A stretch of DNA of 64,000 bases, taken from the NCBI GenBank assembly GCA_910583685.1, contig CAJTXY010000001.1, forward strand, positions 1 to 64,000, written 5' to 3'. A program made the translations under genes and the position numbers. The DNA is from an uncultured Bacilli bacterium. GTDB lineage: Bacteria; Bacillota_I; Bacilli_A; RF39; UBA660. The notes beneath the pieces were generated by a model. The model had not been told where the DNA came from and did not search any database. It saw nothing but the letters and a program-made list of their open reading frames with translations. This document shows positions 44,307 to 52,882 of the stretch, piece by piece; within the stretch, counting starts at the first letter, position 1; each line of letters starts with the position of its first letter.

Positions 44307-46154
44307 CTATAGTGGGTCACTTGTATTCCCAACTCGTTCAATCGGTGTTACGGTAGTTTGGGTTGTTACTGGTGTTTGCATTTGTGTATAATGATACCAA
44401 ATATTGTTTACATCTACATTGTTGCTTAATGGTGTAGGATTTGGTTTGTCTACATACATAAATACTGGTACTTTGAAGGCATTTCCAAAAGCTACACAGT
44501 TACCAGGTTTTAGGCTTTTTAACTGCACTATTATTTCCTGCGATACGTTTGGTACCATATTTTTAATATAATCTAAATCTTTTGGATGCAATGTTCTCAA
44601 TATTACGAAATTTGAGCATTGAGATATCGCAGTATCAGAAAGCTCTGATGGTCTTTGCGTAATAAGACCTAGAATTACTCCATATTTTCTTCCCTCTTTT
44701 GTAATTCTATCAAAAATATTATAGCCTAAAATTTCTGTATCTGTATCTTTTTGAACATAGCGATGTGCTTCTTCTATCAAAATATGAAATGGCATACTAC
44801 CACGAACTGAATTTTCTACAGCCATATTAAATAACATTTTTGATAAAATTTTAGTAATCACTTTCGCAAGACGGTCATCAATATAGTTAATATTGAAATT
44901 TACAATTTGACATTTACTGTTACTCATTGGATCTGTCAATAATTTTTGGATATAACCTGCTCGTGATACATACTCTGGGTAATCAAAATATGCTTTCGCT
45001 TCACTATTTGCTAATGTATGAAGTCTAACACTTAATACATTGGCATAGTCGAATACTTTATCACTTTTTAGAATTCCTTCAGAAATCAAGGCAAAGTCCA
45101 TTGCTTGTTCTAAATCAGATAATGTATAGTAGACTGGTTGGTCTTGTGTTTTATTTAAAGAGAGACTATCGTCTATAAAGCCTTTTACGAATTCAACGAT
45201 TAACTCCATTTCTTGCATTTTGCCCATTTTATCAATTAATAAGCATTGTTTAAACGTTCTAACATAACCAGGTTGGGCAATAGTAGACTCTAAGTTTAAT
45301 TCTTCTGTATTAAATTTTGTAAGAACTGCTACTACTTGATCTCGAATTTTTGTAGCCTCGTGACCGCTTAGTAGAATATCTTCTAAGGCTCTTGCTATAA
45401 TATCATTTTTATGTTTGATTACATCAGGAGAATTTCCTGCCAAGATTGGCACTAGTTTCAGCATTTTTTCAATGATTGGTAATTGATTTAGCGTTGTTAC
45501 ATCTAATAGTAATGCTAAGTCATCTACCCCTAGTAACCATACTGGTATTTTTATAATATCAGTATCGGCAAATTTGGTGTTTGTTGTATAGGTTTTATAA
45601 TGGATCATAGGATTGTGCTTATTTAAATCTTTAAAGGCACTTGTATACTCTCCATAGGCATCAAACATAAAAATATTAGCACCTATAGGAGCATCTTTTC
45701 TCGAGTGGAAAAGCTTCTGTATTAGACTTGATACCGTAAAACTTTTTCCCGCTCCACTATTTCCTAAAATTGCAAAATGATTACTAAAAAAGTCATTTAC
45801 AGGAACATTGATCTTATAATTTTTATATACATTGGAATAGCCAAAGAAGGTATAGCCATCTGTTGTTTCTTGTTTTCCTAAAAATACTTCTAGCTCTTCC
45901 ATTTTTATCATTCGCACTAGAGATTTAAAAGCAGGTTTGGAAGAGACTCCTGGAGTAAAAGAGGCTCCTTTTAATTCACCAACAATATTAATAAGCATTT
46001 TTTTTTGATCTACATTTGCAATCTCTCCCACAATCTTTTCCTCGCCACTTTCAAAAACAACGTGAAGATTTACAAGATTGGGCTGCTTATTAATATCAAT
46101 AGCGAGTTCTACAATGACACTGTTTTCTAATATTTCAATGATTTTCCCTAGCAT
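44307..46154 (-). CDS. HerA-like hexameric ATPase (DUF87)
   Basis: DNA-translocase-like ATPase of 615 aa with an N-terminal HAS-barrel (1-90), Walker A GNSGAGKS (131-138), Walker B FHILIEEAHRY (about 475) and a sensor/arginine region (ITQRPSELSDTAISQC). HerA usually pairs with the nuclease NurA in DNA repair or defence. No NurA or other nuclease is adjacent here, so it may act alone or with a distant partner. Well-formed AGAGGG site before ATG. Confidence 0.85.
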   Translation of the reverse strand: MLGKIIEILENSVIVELAIDINKQPNLVNLHVVFESGEEKIVGEIANVDQKKMLINIVGELKGASFTPGVSSKPAFKSLVRMIKMEELEVFLGKQETTDGYTFFGYSNVYKNYKINVPVNDFFSNHFAILGNSGAGKSFTVSSLIQKLFHSRKDAPIGANIFMFDAYGEYTSAFKDLNKHNPMIHYKTYTTNTKFADTDIIKIPVWLLGVDDLALLLDVTTLNQLPIIEKMLKLVPILAGNSPDVIKHKNDIIARALEDILLSGHEATKIRDQVVAVLTKFNTEELNLESTIAQPGYVRTFKQCLLIDKMGKMQEMELIVEFVKGFIDDSLSLNKTQDQPVYYTLSDLEQAMDFALISEGILKSDKVFDYANVLSVRLHTLANSEAKAYFDYPEYVSRAGYIQKLLTDPMSNSKCQIVNFNINYIDDRLAKVITKILSKMLFNMAVENSVRGSMPFHILIEEAHRYVQKDTDTEILGYNIFDRITKEGRKYGVILGLITQRPSELSDTAISQCSNFVILRTLHPKDLDYIKNMVPNVSQEIIVQLKSLKPGNCVAFGNAFKVPVFMYVDKPNPTPLSNNVDVNNIWYHYTQMQTPVTTQTTVTPIERVGNTSDPL

Positions 46155-46189
46155 ACAAACACCCTCTTATTCTGTTAATATTATAACGA

Positions 46190-46226
46190 AAAAAAAATGA
46201 AAAGTCTAGTATCAGTTTTTCATTTT
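46190..46226 (-). terminator. Terminator of the ProX-like gene
   Basis: AAAATGAAAA/TTTTCATTTT stem followed by T9 on the minus strand, directly after the stop. Confidence 0.7.
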
Positions 46227-46707
46227 AGTTTAATTTAATGAACAATATATCATTATCGTGTTCTGTAATCATCTTCTTAACATTATCGAAATCTAGAAAA
46301 ACAGTGGCTGTGTTCGTATTTGGATGAAAACCAACATTCTGTTTCCCGATTAGCTCTTTATCAAAGAGAACTATTACACTTTTTGTCTCATCATTTAAGA
46401 TGCCAAATGGTGAAACATAACCATTTTCCAACTTCAAGTATTTATCTAATCGTTCACTAGAAGCAAAACTAAGTCTTGTACTCCCAATTTTTTTAGCAAT
46501 TTCATCTAGTTTTATCTCTTTCGAATGATGGCAACATAAAAGGAAGTGCATTTTCCCGTTTGCATTACGTAAAAATAAATTTTTACATACGTAACCCTTA
46601 TCTAAAAGTCCCTCTTTTTCCATATCTTCAATAGTATGAACTTCTTTATGCTCTACCAAGTTATATTTTATGTTTTTTGAATCCAAATAATCTAAAACTT
46701 CTTTCAT
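46225..46707 (-). CDS. ProX/YbaK-type aminoacyl-tRNA deacylase
   Basis: Trans-editing protein of 160 aa in the INS/YbaK superfamily. VCKNLFLRN holds the conserved Lys of the deacylase site, with LSFASSERL and the GYVSPFGILND loop after it. The GILND ... FHPN pattern is that of ProXp-ala/PrdX proteins, which clear Ala from tRNA-Pro. ProRS in this window (48.7 kb) lacks the inserted editing domain, so this protein probably supplies it. It follows the HD-hydrolase gene by 10 nt. Confidence 0.82.
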   Translation of the reverse strand: MKEVLDYLDSKNIKYNLVEHKEVHTIEDMEKEGLLDKGYVCKNLFLRNANGKMHFLLCCHHSKEIKLDEIAKKIGSTRLSFASSERLDKYLKLENGYVSPFGILNDETKSVIVLFDKELIGKQNVGFHPNTNTATVFLDFDNVKKMITEHDNDILFIKLN

Positions 46708-46717
46708 ACTTTCACCT

Positions 46718-47284
46718 CTATAAATCTATTTCATTTGCAATACTACACATTGCAGCAAGGGCAATACTTGCAAATTCTTCTAAATCAATTCCACATTTTT
46801 CTATTGCTAACATATAACTACGATTCGCTCCTCTTGCAAAGCGAGTTTCTTTAAATCTTTTTAAGATAGAAGATACCTTTACACTGTTTACTTTTTTGTC
46901 AGGATAACCTCTAGCAATAGCCGAGATAAAGCCACTCATTGGATCTGCAGCTAAAAGTGCATACTCTATTTTTGTTTTTGCACGATACCCACATTTTGGA
47001 TTATGGGCCATAATTGCATTATATAACGTGTCATCCCCGAAGCCTTCCTCTACTAAAATTTCCTTTGACTTCGGTCCATGTACTGCCATATTTTCCTGCC
47101 AAGGGCAAGACTCCTCATCTAAATCATGCAACAGTCCTGCAATTCCCCACTCTTCTATATGTTCTGAATCCAATTTTTCGGCAAGAGATCTCATAATTGC
47201 TTCTACTGCTAAAGAATGTTTAATATAAAAGTCCTCTTTCACATACTTATTTAAAATTTCAAAAGCTTGTTGTCTTTTTTCCAT
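46718..47284 (-). CDS. HD-domain phosphohydrolase
   Basis: Cytosolic metal-dependent phosphohydrolase of 188 aa. The HD site is visible as HSLAVEAIM, GLLHDLDEE and later MAHNP and LLAADPMSG. The substrate could be a nucleotide; it is not predictable from sequence. The ATG after AGGTG is chosen, rejecting a longer frame. It is grouped with the ProX-like gene. Confidence 0.8.
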   Translation of the reverse strand: MEKRQQAFEILNKYVKEDFYIKHSLAVEAIMRSLAEKLDSEHIEEWGIAGLLHDLDEESCPWQENMAVHGPKSKEILVEEGFGDDTLYNAIMAHNPKCGYRAKTKIEYALLAADPMSGFISAIARGYPDKKVNSVKVSSILKRFKETRFARGANRSYMLAIEKCGIDLEEFASIALAAMCSIANEIDL

Positions 47285-47364
47285 CAAATCACCTAAAATG
47301 AGTCTATCACATCCCTTATATAAAGTCAAAATTCAAAAGAAATAAACTTTTTTCTAAAAAATAG

Positions 47365-47394
47365 TTGACAAGTGCTCTTCTTTTATTGTATGAT
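47365..47394 (+). promoter_or_regulatory. Promoter of tRNA-Pro
   Basis: -35 TTGACA (47365-47370), 18-nt spacer, -10 TATGAT (47389-47394), 11 nt before the tRNA. Confidence 0.8.
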
Positions 47395-47405
47395 TTAGTT
47401 GTCGC

Positions 47406-47482
47406 CGGGAAGTGGCTCAACTTGGTAGAGCACTTGGTTTGGGACCAAGGGGTTGCAGGTTCAAATCCTGTCTTCCCGACCA
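47406..47482 (+). tRNA. tRNA-Pro (TGG)
   Basis: Cloverleaf of 77 nt: acceptor CGGGAAG/CTTCCCG, anticodon stem CTTGG/CCAAG with loop TTTGGGA (anticodon TGG), T-arm GCAGG TTCAAAT CCTGT, CCA encoded. Confidence 0.96.
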
Positions 47483-47528
47483 TTATTTAGAATTTGACTT
47501 ATATCTGATAATGATATGAGTTTTTTTG

Positions 47529-47559
47529 TGCCTGCAATTCCCCGGTCCCTCCAAGTGCC
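47529..47559 (-). repeat. Inverted partial copy of the tRNA-Pro anticodon/T-arm region
   Basis: The minus strand reads GCACTTGG, then GGGACC, GGGG and TTGCAGG in the same order as the tRNA-Pro at 47406 (GCACTTGG, GGGACC, GGGG, TTGCAGG), with small gaps. It lies 47 nt downstream of the tRNA in opposite orientation, next to the nuclease gene. It could be a relic of recombination at the tRNA, or it could pair with the tRNA precursor. Confidence 0.55.
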
Positions 47560-47576
47560 ATTATCAAATACTTATA

Positions 47577-48311
47577 TTATATTTGGTAAAACAAACTTTT
47601 TAAATCCCTTTTCTTTATTCGAAAAGCAGTTCCGTGATCGTGGATCTTGCCTTTTTTGGATCCCGTTCTAAAAACTCCAATTGTAAAGCATATTGTTATC
47701 TTTCCCTTCTCTATTGATTTTAAAAAGCACGAAAAGTTTCGTAAATGATATAGTTTAAGTGAAGTATATTGAAAATATTTTTCAGTACCTACTCTTTTTT
47801 CTTTGGCATCAATATAAGCCAGAATCGTAAGCTTTCTTTCTAACTTTTCCTTTAGCAAGCGAAAAGTCCAAAAGGTTTCCTTATCAATTAATTGTGAATT
47901 TCTGTAAATACATAAATATATTTTTTCTTCAAGGTAGTCTATTTCTAGTTTATATGAATACCAAAGTCCTATTTTTTGCTTTTCTATAGCATTTACTTCT
48001 CCTTTTAATACCTTGCAATATTTCAAAATACGATCAGGATACCCATACATTTGTTGTAATCTTTTAATTTCAAATAAATATCTTCCATCGGGTGTTGCAT
48101 TAAATAATGTTGTATAAGACTTACTATATTTTTTGTGGGTTTTTAACTCAATTCCTAAGTAATCGGGAAATTCAAAATTTTCTTTTTCTTTTCCTAATAA
48201 TTTTTCAAGAGTAAGTCCTATACTCCCCTTTCCTTCATTCACACTTTTTACCCATCCTAACTTTTTTACTTTTTTAAATTCTTTTTGTAATTGTTGCATT
48301 TCTTTTTTCAT
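47577..48311 (-). CDS. MvaI/BcnI-like restriction endonuclease
   Basis: Protein of 244 aa resembling the MvaI/BcnI family of type II restriction enzymes: GKGSIGLTLEKLLG and then FPDYLGIELKTHK, the PD-(D/E)xK core with Asp50, Glu55 and Lys57. A C-terminal RTGSKKGKIHDHGTAFRI is also family-like. No DNA methyltransferase is found in the window, so this is an orphan. It could be a restriction relic kept for another use, or have a distant methylase. A good GGAGG site precedes it. Confidence 0.7.
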   Translation of the reverse strand: MKKEMQQLQKEFKKVKKLGWVKSVNEGKGSIGLTLEKLLGKEKENFEFPDYLGIELKTHKKYSKSYTTLFNATPDGRYLFEIKRLQQMYGYPDRILKYCKVLKGEVNAIEKQKIGLWYSYKLEIDYLEEKIYLCIYRNSQLIDKETFWTFRLLKEKLERKLTILAYIDAKEKRVGTEKYFQYTSLKLYHLRNFSCFLKSIEKGKITICFTIGVFRTGSKKGKIHDHGTAFRIKKRDLKSLFYQI

Positions 48312-48736
48312 TCTATTTCCTCCTACTTTATTATTAGAAAAAAAAGAAGATTTTCGATATTATTTGAAAAAAACAAGAAAAATATATCATTCCAAGTTGT
48401 ATATAAGTCTAAGCATTGATCGTTCTATAACTTTCATAGTCAACTAAGGCAAGTACTTTTATATAACTGATTTCTATCTTTTAATCTCCATACAATGTGT
48501 TGTTTCAATTGTAATTTGTTTCCCCATTTCTAAATTAAAAATATTGAAAAGCAATTTTAAACTTGAGTTACTGTATTTAATAGCCAATTTTTCTCAATAG
48601 CACTTTTCCTTCTTGGTTGTAATTTGAGCTTTATCACTTTTCTATATTTTATATGAGACTACGCCTATTTCTCATTGCAGGATATACCTATTTATGGTAA
48701 AATACTAGCAGATAGCAATTTGAAGGAGGAGAAATT
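48312..48736. other. Intergenic region upstream of proS
   Basis: About 425 nt of AT-rich sequence with no T-box motif and no convincing gene. The proS promoter lies at its right end (-35 TTGCAG 48675-48680, -10 TAAAAT 48698-48703, 17-nt spacer, TGG extension). Confidence 0.65.
48675..48703 (+). promoter_or_regulatory. Promoter of proS
   Basis: -35 TTGCAG and extended -10 TGGTAAAAT with 17-nt spacing, about 33 nt before the start codon. Confidence 0.7.
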
Positions 48737-50179
48737 ATGTCAAAGACAGACAAATATGTAAAAGCTATAACATCACAAAATGATGATTTTGCACAATGGT
48801 ATACAGATGTTGTTAAAGAGGCAAAACTTTGTGATTATTCTGGTGTAAAAGGATGCTTAAACTACTTACCGAATGGTTATGCCCTTTGGGAAAATATTCA
48901 AAAAGACTTAGATCAAAGATTTAAAGATACAGGAGTTGAAAATGTTTACTTGCCAGTTTTGATTCCTGAGAGTCTAATGGAAAAAGAAGGAGATCATATT
49001 GAAGGATTCGCTCCAGAAGTTGCTTGGGTTACACACGGTGGAATTGAACGCCTTGAAGAAAGGTTCTGTATTCGTCCAACCTCTGAAACACTATTCTGTG
49101 ATCACTGGCAAAAGACAGTAAAGTCATACCGTGATTTACCAAAAGTATGGAATCAATGGAACTCTGTATTACGTTGGGAAAAAACAACAAGACCATTTTT
49201 ACGTTCTCGTGAATTCTTATGGCAAGAAGGTCACACTTTACACGCAACAGCAGAAGAGGCTCGCGAGAGAACACAAATGATGCTAGATGTTTATTATGAT
49301 TTTGTAACAGAAGATTTGGCAATTCCACTTATTAAAGGAAGAAAAACGGAAAGCGAAAAATTTGCAGGTGCTGAAGAGACTTATACGATTGAGTCTATGA
49401 TGAAAGATGGAAAGGCACTACAATCTGGTACCAGTCATTTCTTTGGTCACGGATTCCCAGATGCTTTTGATATTAAATATTTAGATCAAAATAACCAACT
49501 TCACAGTGCATATGAAACATCGTGGGGGCTTTCTACTCGTATTATTGGTGCCATCATTATGGTTCATGGTGATGACTCAGGACTTGTACTGCCACCAAGA
49601 ATAGCACCTACACAAGCAATGATTATTCCTATTGCACAACATAAGGAAGGTGTATTAGAGAAAGCAGAAGAACTTTTAACATCTTTAAAAAATGCTAATA
49701 TTCGTACAAAAATAGATGATAGTGAAAAAACGCCTGGTTATAAGTTTGCACAACAGGAAGTTCTTGGAATTCCAGTTCGTATTGAAATAGGTCCTAAAGA
49801 TATTGAAGAAAATCAAGTGGTAGTCGTACGCCGCGATAACCACGAAAAAATCACTATTAAAATTGATGAGGTTACAGTAAAACTTCCAGAGATTTTTGAA
49901 ACTATTCAAAAAGATATGTACCGTCGGGCTAAAGAGTTTTTGGACTCTCATTTAGATAGTGCAACTACAATGGAGGAAATGGTAGAAAAATTTAAAACCA
50001 ATCGTGGATTTATCAAGGCGATGTGGTGTGGAGATGAAGTTTGTGAGGGAGAGATCAAATATGAAACAGGCGGTGCCGGTTCTCGTTGTATTCCTTTTGA
50101 TAGCAAACACCTATCTGATAAGTGTATCTATTGTGGTAAAGAAGCAAAGCATATGGTTATTTGGGGAAAATCATATTAA
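48737..50179 (+). CDS. proS: Prolyl-tRNA synthetase, eukaryote/archaeal-like type
   Basis: Class II synthetase of 480 aa that charges tRNA-Pro. It has TSETLFCDHWQK, RWEKTTRPFLRSREFLWQEGHT (motif 2) and GDDSGLVLPPRIAPTQ (motif 3). The C-terminal extension carries four Cys (WCGDEVCEG, RCIPF, CIYCGK) and ends in a Tyr, the mark of the eukaryote-like class. The INS editing domain of bacterial-type ProRS is absent. Strong AAGGAGGAG site. tRNA-Pro and a ProX-like deacylase are within 2.5 kb. Confidence 0.97.
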   Translation: MSKTDKYVKAITSQNDDFAQWYTDVVKEAKLCDYSGVKGCLNYLPNGYALWENIQKDLDQRFKDTGVENVYLPVLIPESLMEKEGDHIEGFAPEVAWVTHGGIERLEERFCIRPTSETLFCDHWQKTVKSYRDLPKVWNQWNSVLRWEKTTRPFLRSREFLWQEGHTLHATAEEARERTQMMLDVYYDFVTEDLAIPLIKGRKTESEKFAGAEETYTIESMMKDGKALQSGTSHFFGHGFPDAFDIKYLDQNNQLHSAYETSWGLSTRIIGAIIMVHGDDSGLVLPPRIAPTQAMIIPIAQHKEGVLEKAEELLTSLKNANIRTKIDDSEKTPGYKFAQQEVLGIPVRIEIGPKDIEENQVVVVRRDNHEKITIKIDEVTVKLPEIFETIQKDMYRRAKEFLDSHLDSATTMEEMVEKFKTNRGFIKAMWCGDEVCEGEIKYETGGAGSRCIPFDSKHLSDKCIYCGKEAKHMVIWGKSY

Positions 50180-50181
50180 AA

Positions 50182-50219
50182 ATAAAAGAACATTTCAAAA
50201 TGAATTGTTCTTTTTTATT
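50182..50219. terminator. Bidirectional terminator between proS and the 250-aa gene
   Basis: AAAGAACA/TGTTCTTT stem with inner TTCA/TGAA pairs, T6 on the plus side and A-rich on the other. Confidence 0.75.
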
Positions 50220-50967
50220 TTGTACTTAAATACCATTCTTTAATTGCGGTGCTACCTTCCTTTGCAAGGCCTGCAATAAGTGAAAACGATATTTTGAAAC
50301 TATTTTTCATTGTCTTAAAGTCTTCCCTTGCCTGATGGCAAACATCTTCATAGTTTGTACAAATTTTATTGGTTGTTTCTAAATATGTTACGATAATTTT
50401 GGATTTCAAGTTAGAAGTTTCTTGTTTAAGGTATTCCTTATAATTTGGAAAGTGTTGGTCAATCTTGGAATCAATAGAAAGAGCAATTTTTAATGCTTGA
50501 AGTTTCGCACTACTACTTAACTCTTTAAATGTTTTTCCATAAATTGTTCCTCCATGAAATAGGAACTGGTATATTGTACTTACACCATTTTTTAGATGTT
50601 CTCGAAGAGACGAATCTTGTTCTGAGTTAGAAGCATAACGTTCTTGTTCTAAAAAGTAGTTTACAATTTCACTATCACTAGCAGAAGTACTTTCTTGATT
50701 CGTATTAACATCAGGGTTAGAGTGATTGGTAGAATTTTCTATTTTTTGATTTTCTTTAACCTCTTCTTCCCTTTTTTGCTCTTCTTTCTCTATTATCTTT
50801 CCTGCGTTTGTAATACTTCTTGTAACTTCTTTTCCATCTATCTTTACCTCTTTATAGTCCTGTTCTTGCATTATAAAAACAATAAGTCCTATACTAAGGA
50901 GCGCAATGAAAACACCACTGAAAAAAATTATAATATATTTTTTATTTAATGATTCTTTTACTTGCAT
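50215..50967 (-). CDS. Membrane-anchored protein of unknown function
   Basis: No family recognised. A single hydrophobic segment (about 11-33) puts the remaining 215 residues outside. A charged Glu/Lys linker and Asn/Ser/Thr-rich stretch (45-100) are followed by a helical domain with one CTNYEDVC cysteine pair. AGGTG precedes the ATG. The gene is 17 nt downstream of the xth-like gene and may be cotranscribed with mutY-xth. Confidence 0.7.
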   Translation of the reverse strand: MQVKESLNKKYIIIFFSGVFIALLSIGLIVFIMQEQDYKEVKIDGKEVTRSITNAGKIIEKEEQKREEEVKENQKIENSTNHSNPDVNTNQESTSASDSEIVNYFLEQERYASNSEQDSSLREHLKNGVSTIYQFLFHGGTIYGKTFKELSSSAKLQALKIALSIDSKIDQHFPNYKEYLKQETSNLKSKIIVTYLETTNKICTNYEDVCHQAREDFKTMKNSFKISFSLIAGLAKEGSTAIKEWYLSTK

Positions 50968-50984
50968 TTATATATCACCTACTT

Positions 50985-51752
50985 CTATTGTACGATATTC
51001 TCCTTCATTTGTATACCAACGGGACAATGATCACTTCCATAAACAGAAGAATATATATGAACATCCTCTACTTTTTTTATCCATCTTTTTGAAATTAAAA
51101 AGTAATCAATACGCCACCCTATATTCCTTTCTCTAACTCCTTTCATATAACTCCACCACGTATAGGCCTCTAATTTATCTGGGTAAAAGTTGCGATAGAT
51201 ATCAACTAGGCCTAAATTCAACAGGTTTGTAAATGCTAGTCTTTCTTCGTCTGTAAATCCTGCATTTCCACGATTTTGTTTTGCATTTTTAATGTCCATT
51301 TCTGTATGTGCAACATTGAAGTCTCCACAAATAATTACTGGTTTTTCTTTATCTAGTTTTCTTATATATCTCCGAAACTCCTTTTCCCATTCAATTCTAA
51401 ATTCCATTCTAGCTAGAGTTCTTTGTACATTTGGAACATAAACGTTTACTAAATAGAATTCTTTATATTCCAATGTCAACAGTCGTCCTTCACAGTCAAA
51501 GGCTTTCTTTCCTATTCCATAAGTTACTGTTAACGGTTCTTGTTTTGTATAAATTAACACCCCTGAATACCCTTTTCTTTCAGCTGCATTTAAATACTCA
51601 TAATAATTTTGTGGGTGAAAATCATATTGCTCTTTGGTTGCCTTTACTTCTTGTAAGCAGACAATATCGGCATCTGTCTGTTCAAAAAAAATGCGGAAGC
51701 CTTTTCTTAGACAGGCACGGAATCCTGCTACATTCCAAGAGACTATTTTCAT
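50985..51752 (-). CDS. xth: Exodeoxyribonuclease III
   Basis: AP endonuclease/3'-5' exonuclease of 255 aa. It has MKIVSWNVAGFRA, CLQEVKAT, the GDFNVAHTEMD site, WWSYM and the final GSDHCPVG. It removes abasic lesions, which fits its coupling to mutY: the start overlaps the mutY stop (ATGA). Confidence 0.96.
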   Translation of the reverse strand: MKIVSWNVAGFRACLRKGFRIFFEQTDADIVCLQEVKATKEQYDFHPQNYYEYLNAAERKGYSGVLIYTKQEPLTVTYGIGKKAFDCEGRLLTLEYKEFYLVNVYVPNVQRTLARMEFRIEWEKEFRRYIRKLDKEKPVIICGDFNVAHTEMDIKNAKQNRGNAGFTDEERLAFTNLLNLGLVDIYRNFYPDKLEAYTWWSYMKGVRERNIGWRIDYFLISKRWIKKVEDVHIYSSVYGSDHCPVGIQMKENIVQ

Positions 51753-52789
51753 TTTTTCACCTCATTTATTACTATTTCTAGAAATGGTTGAAATGCACTT
51801 GGAAGTGCATATTTTTTTATAATCGTATCTAAGTCTAACCAAAGATAGTCTTTAGACTCTTCTTCTACTTTTATGATGAAACTTTCCATTTGCCATTTTA
51901 AATGAGTGAAGATATGTGTATAAGAACCACTTGGTTTTATTGAGGTTACAGTCATAGAGCAATCTAACAAATATTGTTTTACCTCTTCTTTAGTATAAGT
52001 ACCTAAAAGATTGGGAAACTCCCATAAATTTTTAAGCAGGCCCGAATCCTTTCTTTTATGAAGGGCAACTTTGTTACCGCATAACAGAAGGAGTACTACA
52101 TACTTTTGGTTTTTCTTTTCCCTTTTCTCTTTGCGAACGGGAATGTTCATAAATGTATGCTTTTCTTTTGCTTTACAGAAATCTTTTAACGGACAGAGAT
52201 TACATTTAGGTATCCCATTTGGAATACAGATTACTTCGCCAAGTTCCATTAAGGCTTCATTAAACATTCCTGATTCTTTGGGTACAATTTTCATAAGACT
52301 TTCCCGCACACTTTTCCGTACTTTCACTTCATCAATGTTTTCCTTACTATTTTTAAGTCTTGAGTAGACTCTGAGTACATTTCCATCGATTGTAACTTCT
52401 TTTAATGAAAAGCAAATGGAAGCAATGGCACTGGCAGTATATTCCCCAATGCCTGGAAGTGCAATGATATCTTCAAACTTATCAGGGAATCTACCATTAA
52501 ACTTTTCTTCTATTTCTATCGCTGCTTTTTTTAGATTCCTTGCTCTGTTATAATAGCCCAGTCCTTCCCAGAGCTTCATCAGTTTATCATCTTCTACTCG
52601 TGCTAAAGCAGAAATGGTTGGTAGTTCACTCATAAAGCGTTCATAATAGGGAATGACTGCTTCAATTCTTGTCTGTTGTAACATCACCTCAGAGATCCAG
52701 ATGTGATAAGGATTTTTATTCAGTCTCCAAGGAAGAACTCTTCTTGTTTTTTGATACCAATTTAATAAAGGGTCTACTATTCTTTTCAT
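51749..52789 (-). CDS. mutY: A/G-specific adenine glycosylase
   Basis: Removes A mispaired with 8-oxoG. The 346-aa product has WRLNKNPYHIWISEVMLQQT with the catalytic Glu, the HhH LPGIGEYTA, the iron-sulfur cysteines C-x7-C-x2-C-x5-C (CIPNGIPKCNLCPLKDFC) and a C-terminal NUDIX-like recognition domain (FTHLKWQMESF). The start is the ATG 9 nt after GGAG; a GTG 15 nt earlier lies in the site. Coupled to xth. Confidence 0.96.
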   Translation of the reverse strand: MKRIVDPLLNWYQKTRRVLPWRLNKNPYHIWISEVMLQQTRIEAVIPYYERFMSELPTISALARVEDDKLMKLWEGLGYYNRARNLKKAAIEIEEKFNGRFPDKFEDIIALPGIGEYTASAIASICFSLKEVTIDGNVLRVYSRLKNSKENIDEVKVRKSVRESLMKIVPKESGMFNEALMELGEVICIPNGIPKCNLCPLKDFCKAKEKHTFMNIPVRKEKREKKNQKYVVLLLLCGNKVALHKRKDSGLLKNLWEFPNLLGTYTKEEVKQYLLDCSMTVTSIKPSGSYTHIFTHLKWQMESFIIKVEEESKDYLWLDLDTIIKKYALPSAFQPFLEIVINEVKK

Positions 52790-52831
52790 ATACTTCTTCT
52801 CCACTCAAATCATATCATATTTTGACAAAAG

Positions 52832-52856
52832 AAAAAAGAACTATACTACTGTTCTA
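52832..52856 (-). terminator. Terminator of the FAD-Rieske gene
   Basis: AGAAC/GTTCT stem (9-nt loop) followed by T6 on the minus strand. Confidence 0.6.
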
Positions 52857-52882
52857 ATTTTTTCTATGTTTTTTTAAATAGT

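Noticed and set aside
44307..48311. HerA-like ATPase plus MvaI-like nuclease as one defence system
   Set aside because: They are separated by a terminator, two housekeeping-like genes and a tRNA, so a joint system is not supported by layout.
48312..48736. T-box riboswitch ahead of proS
   Set aside because: No GGTGG-x-ACCGCG motif or specifier structure in the 425-nt gap.
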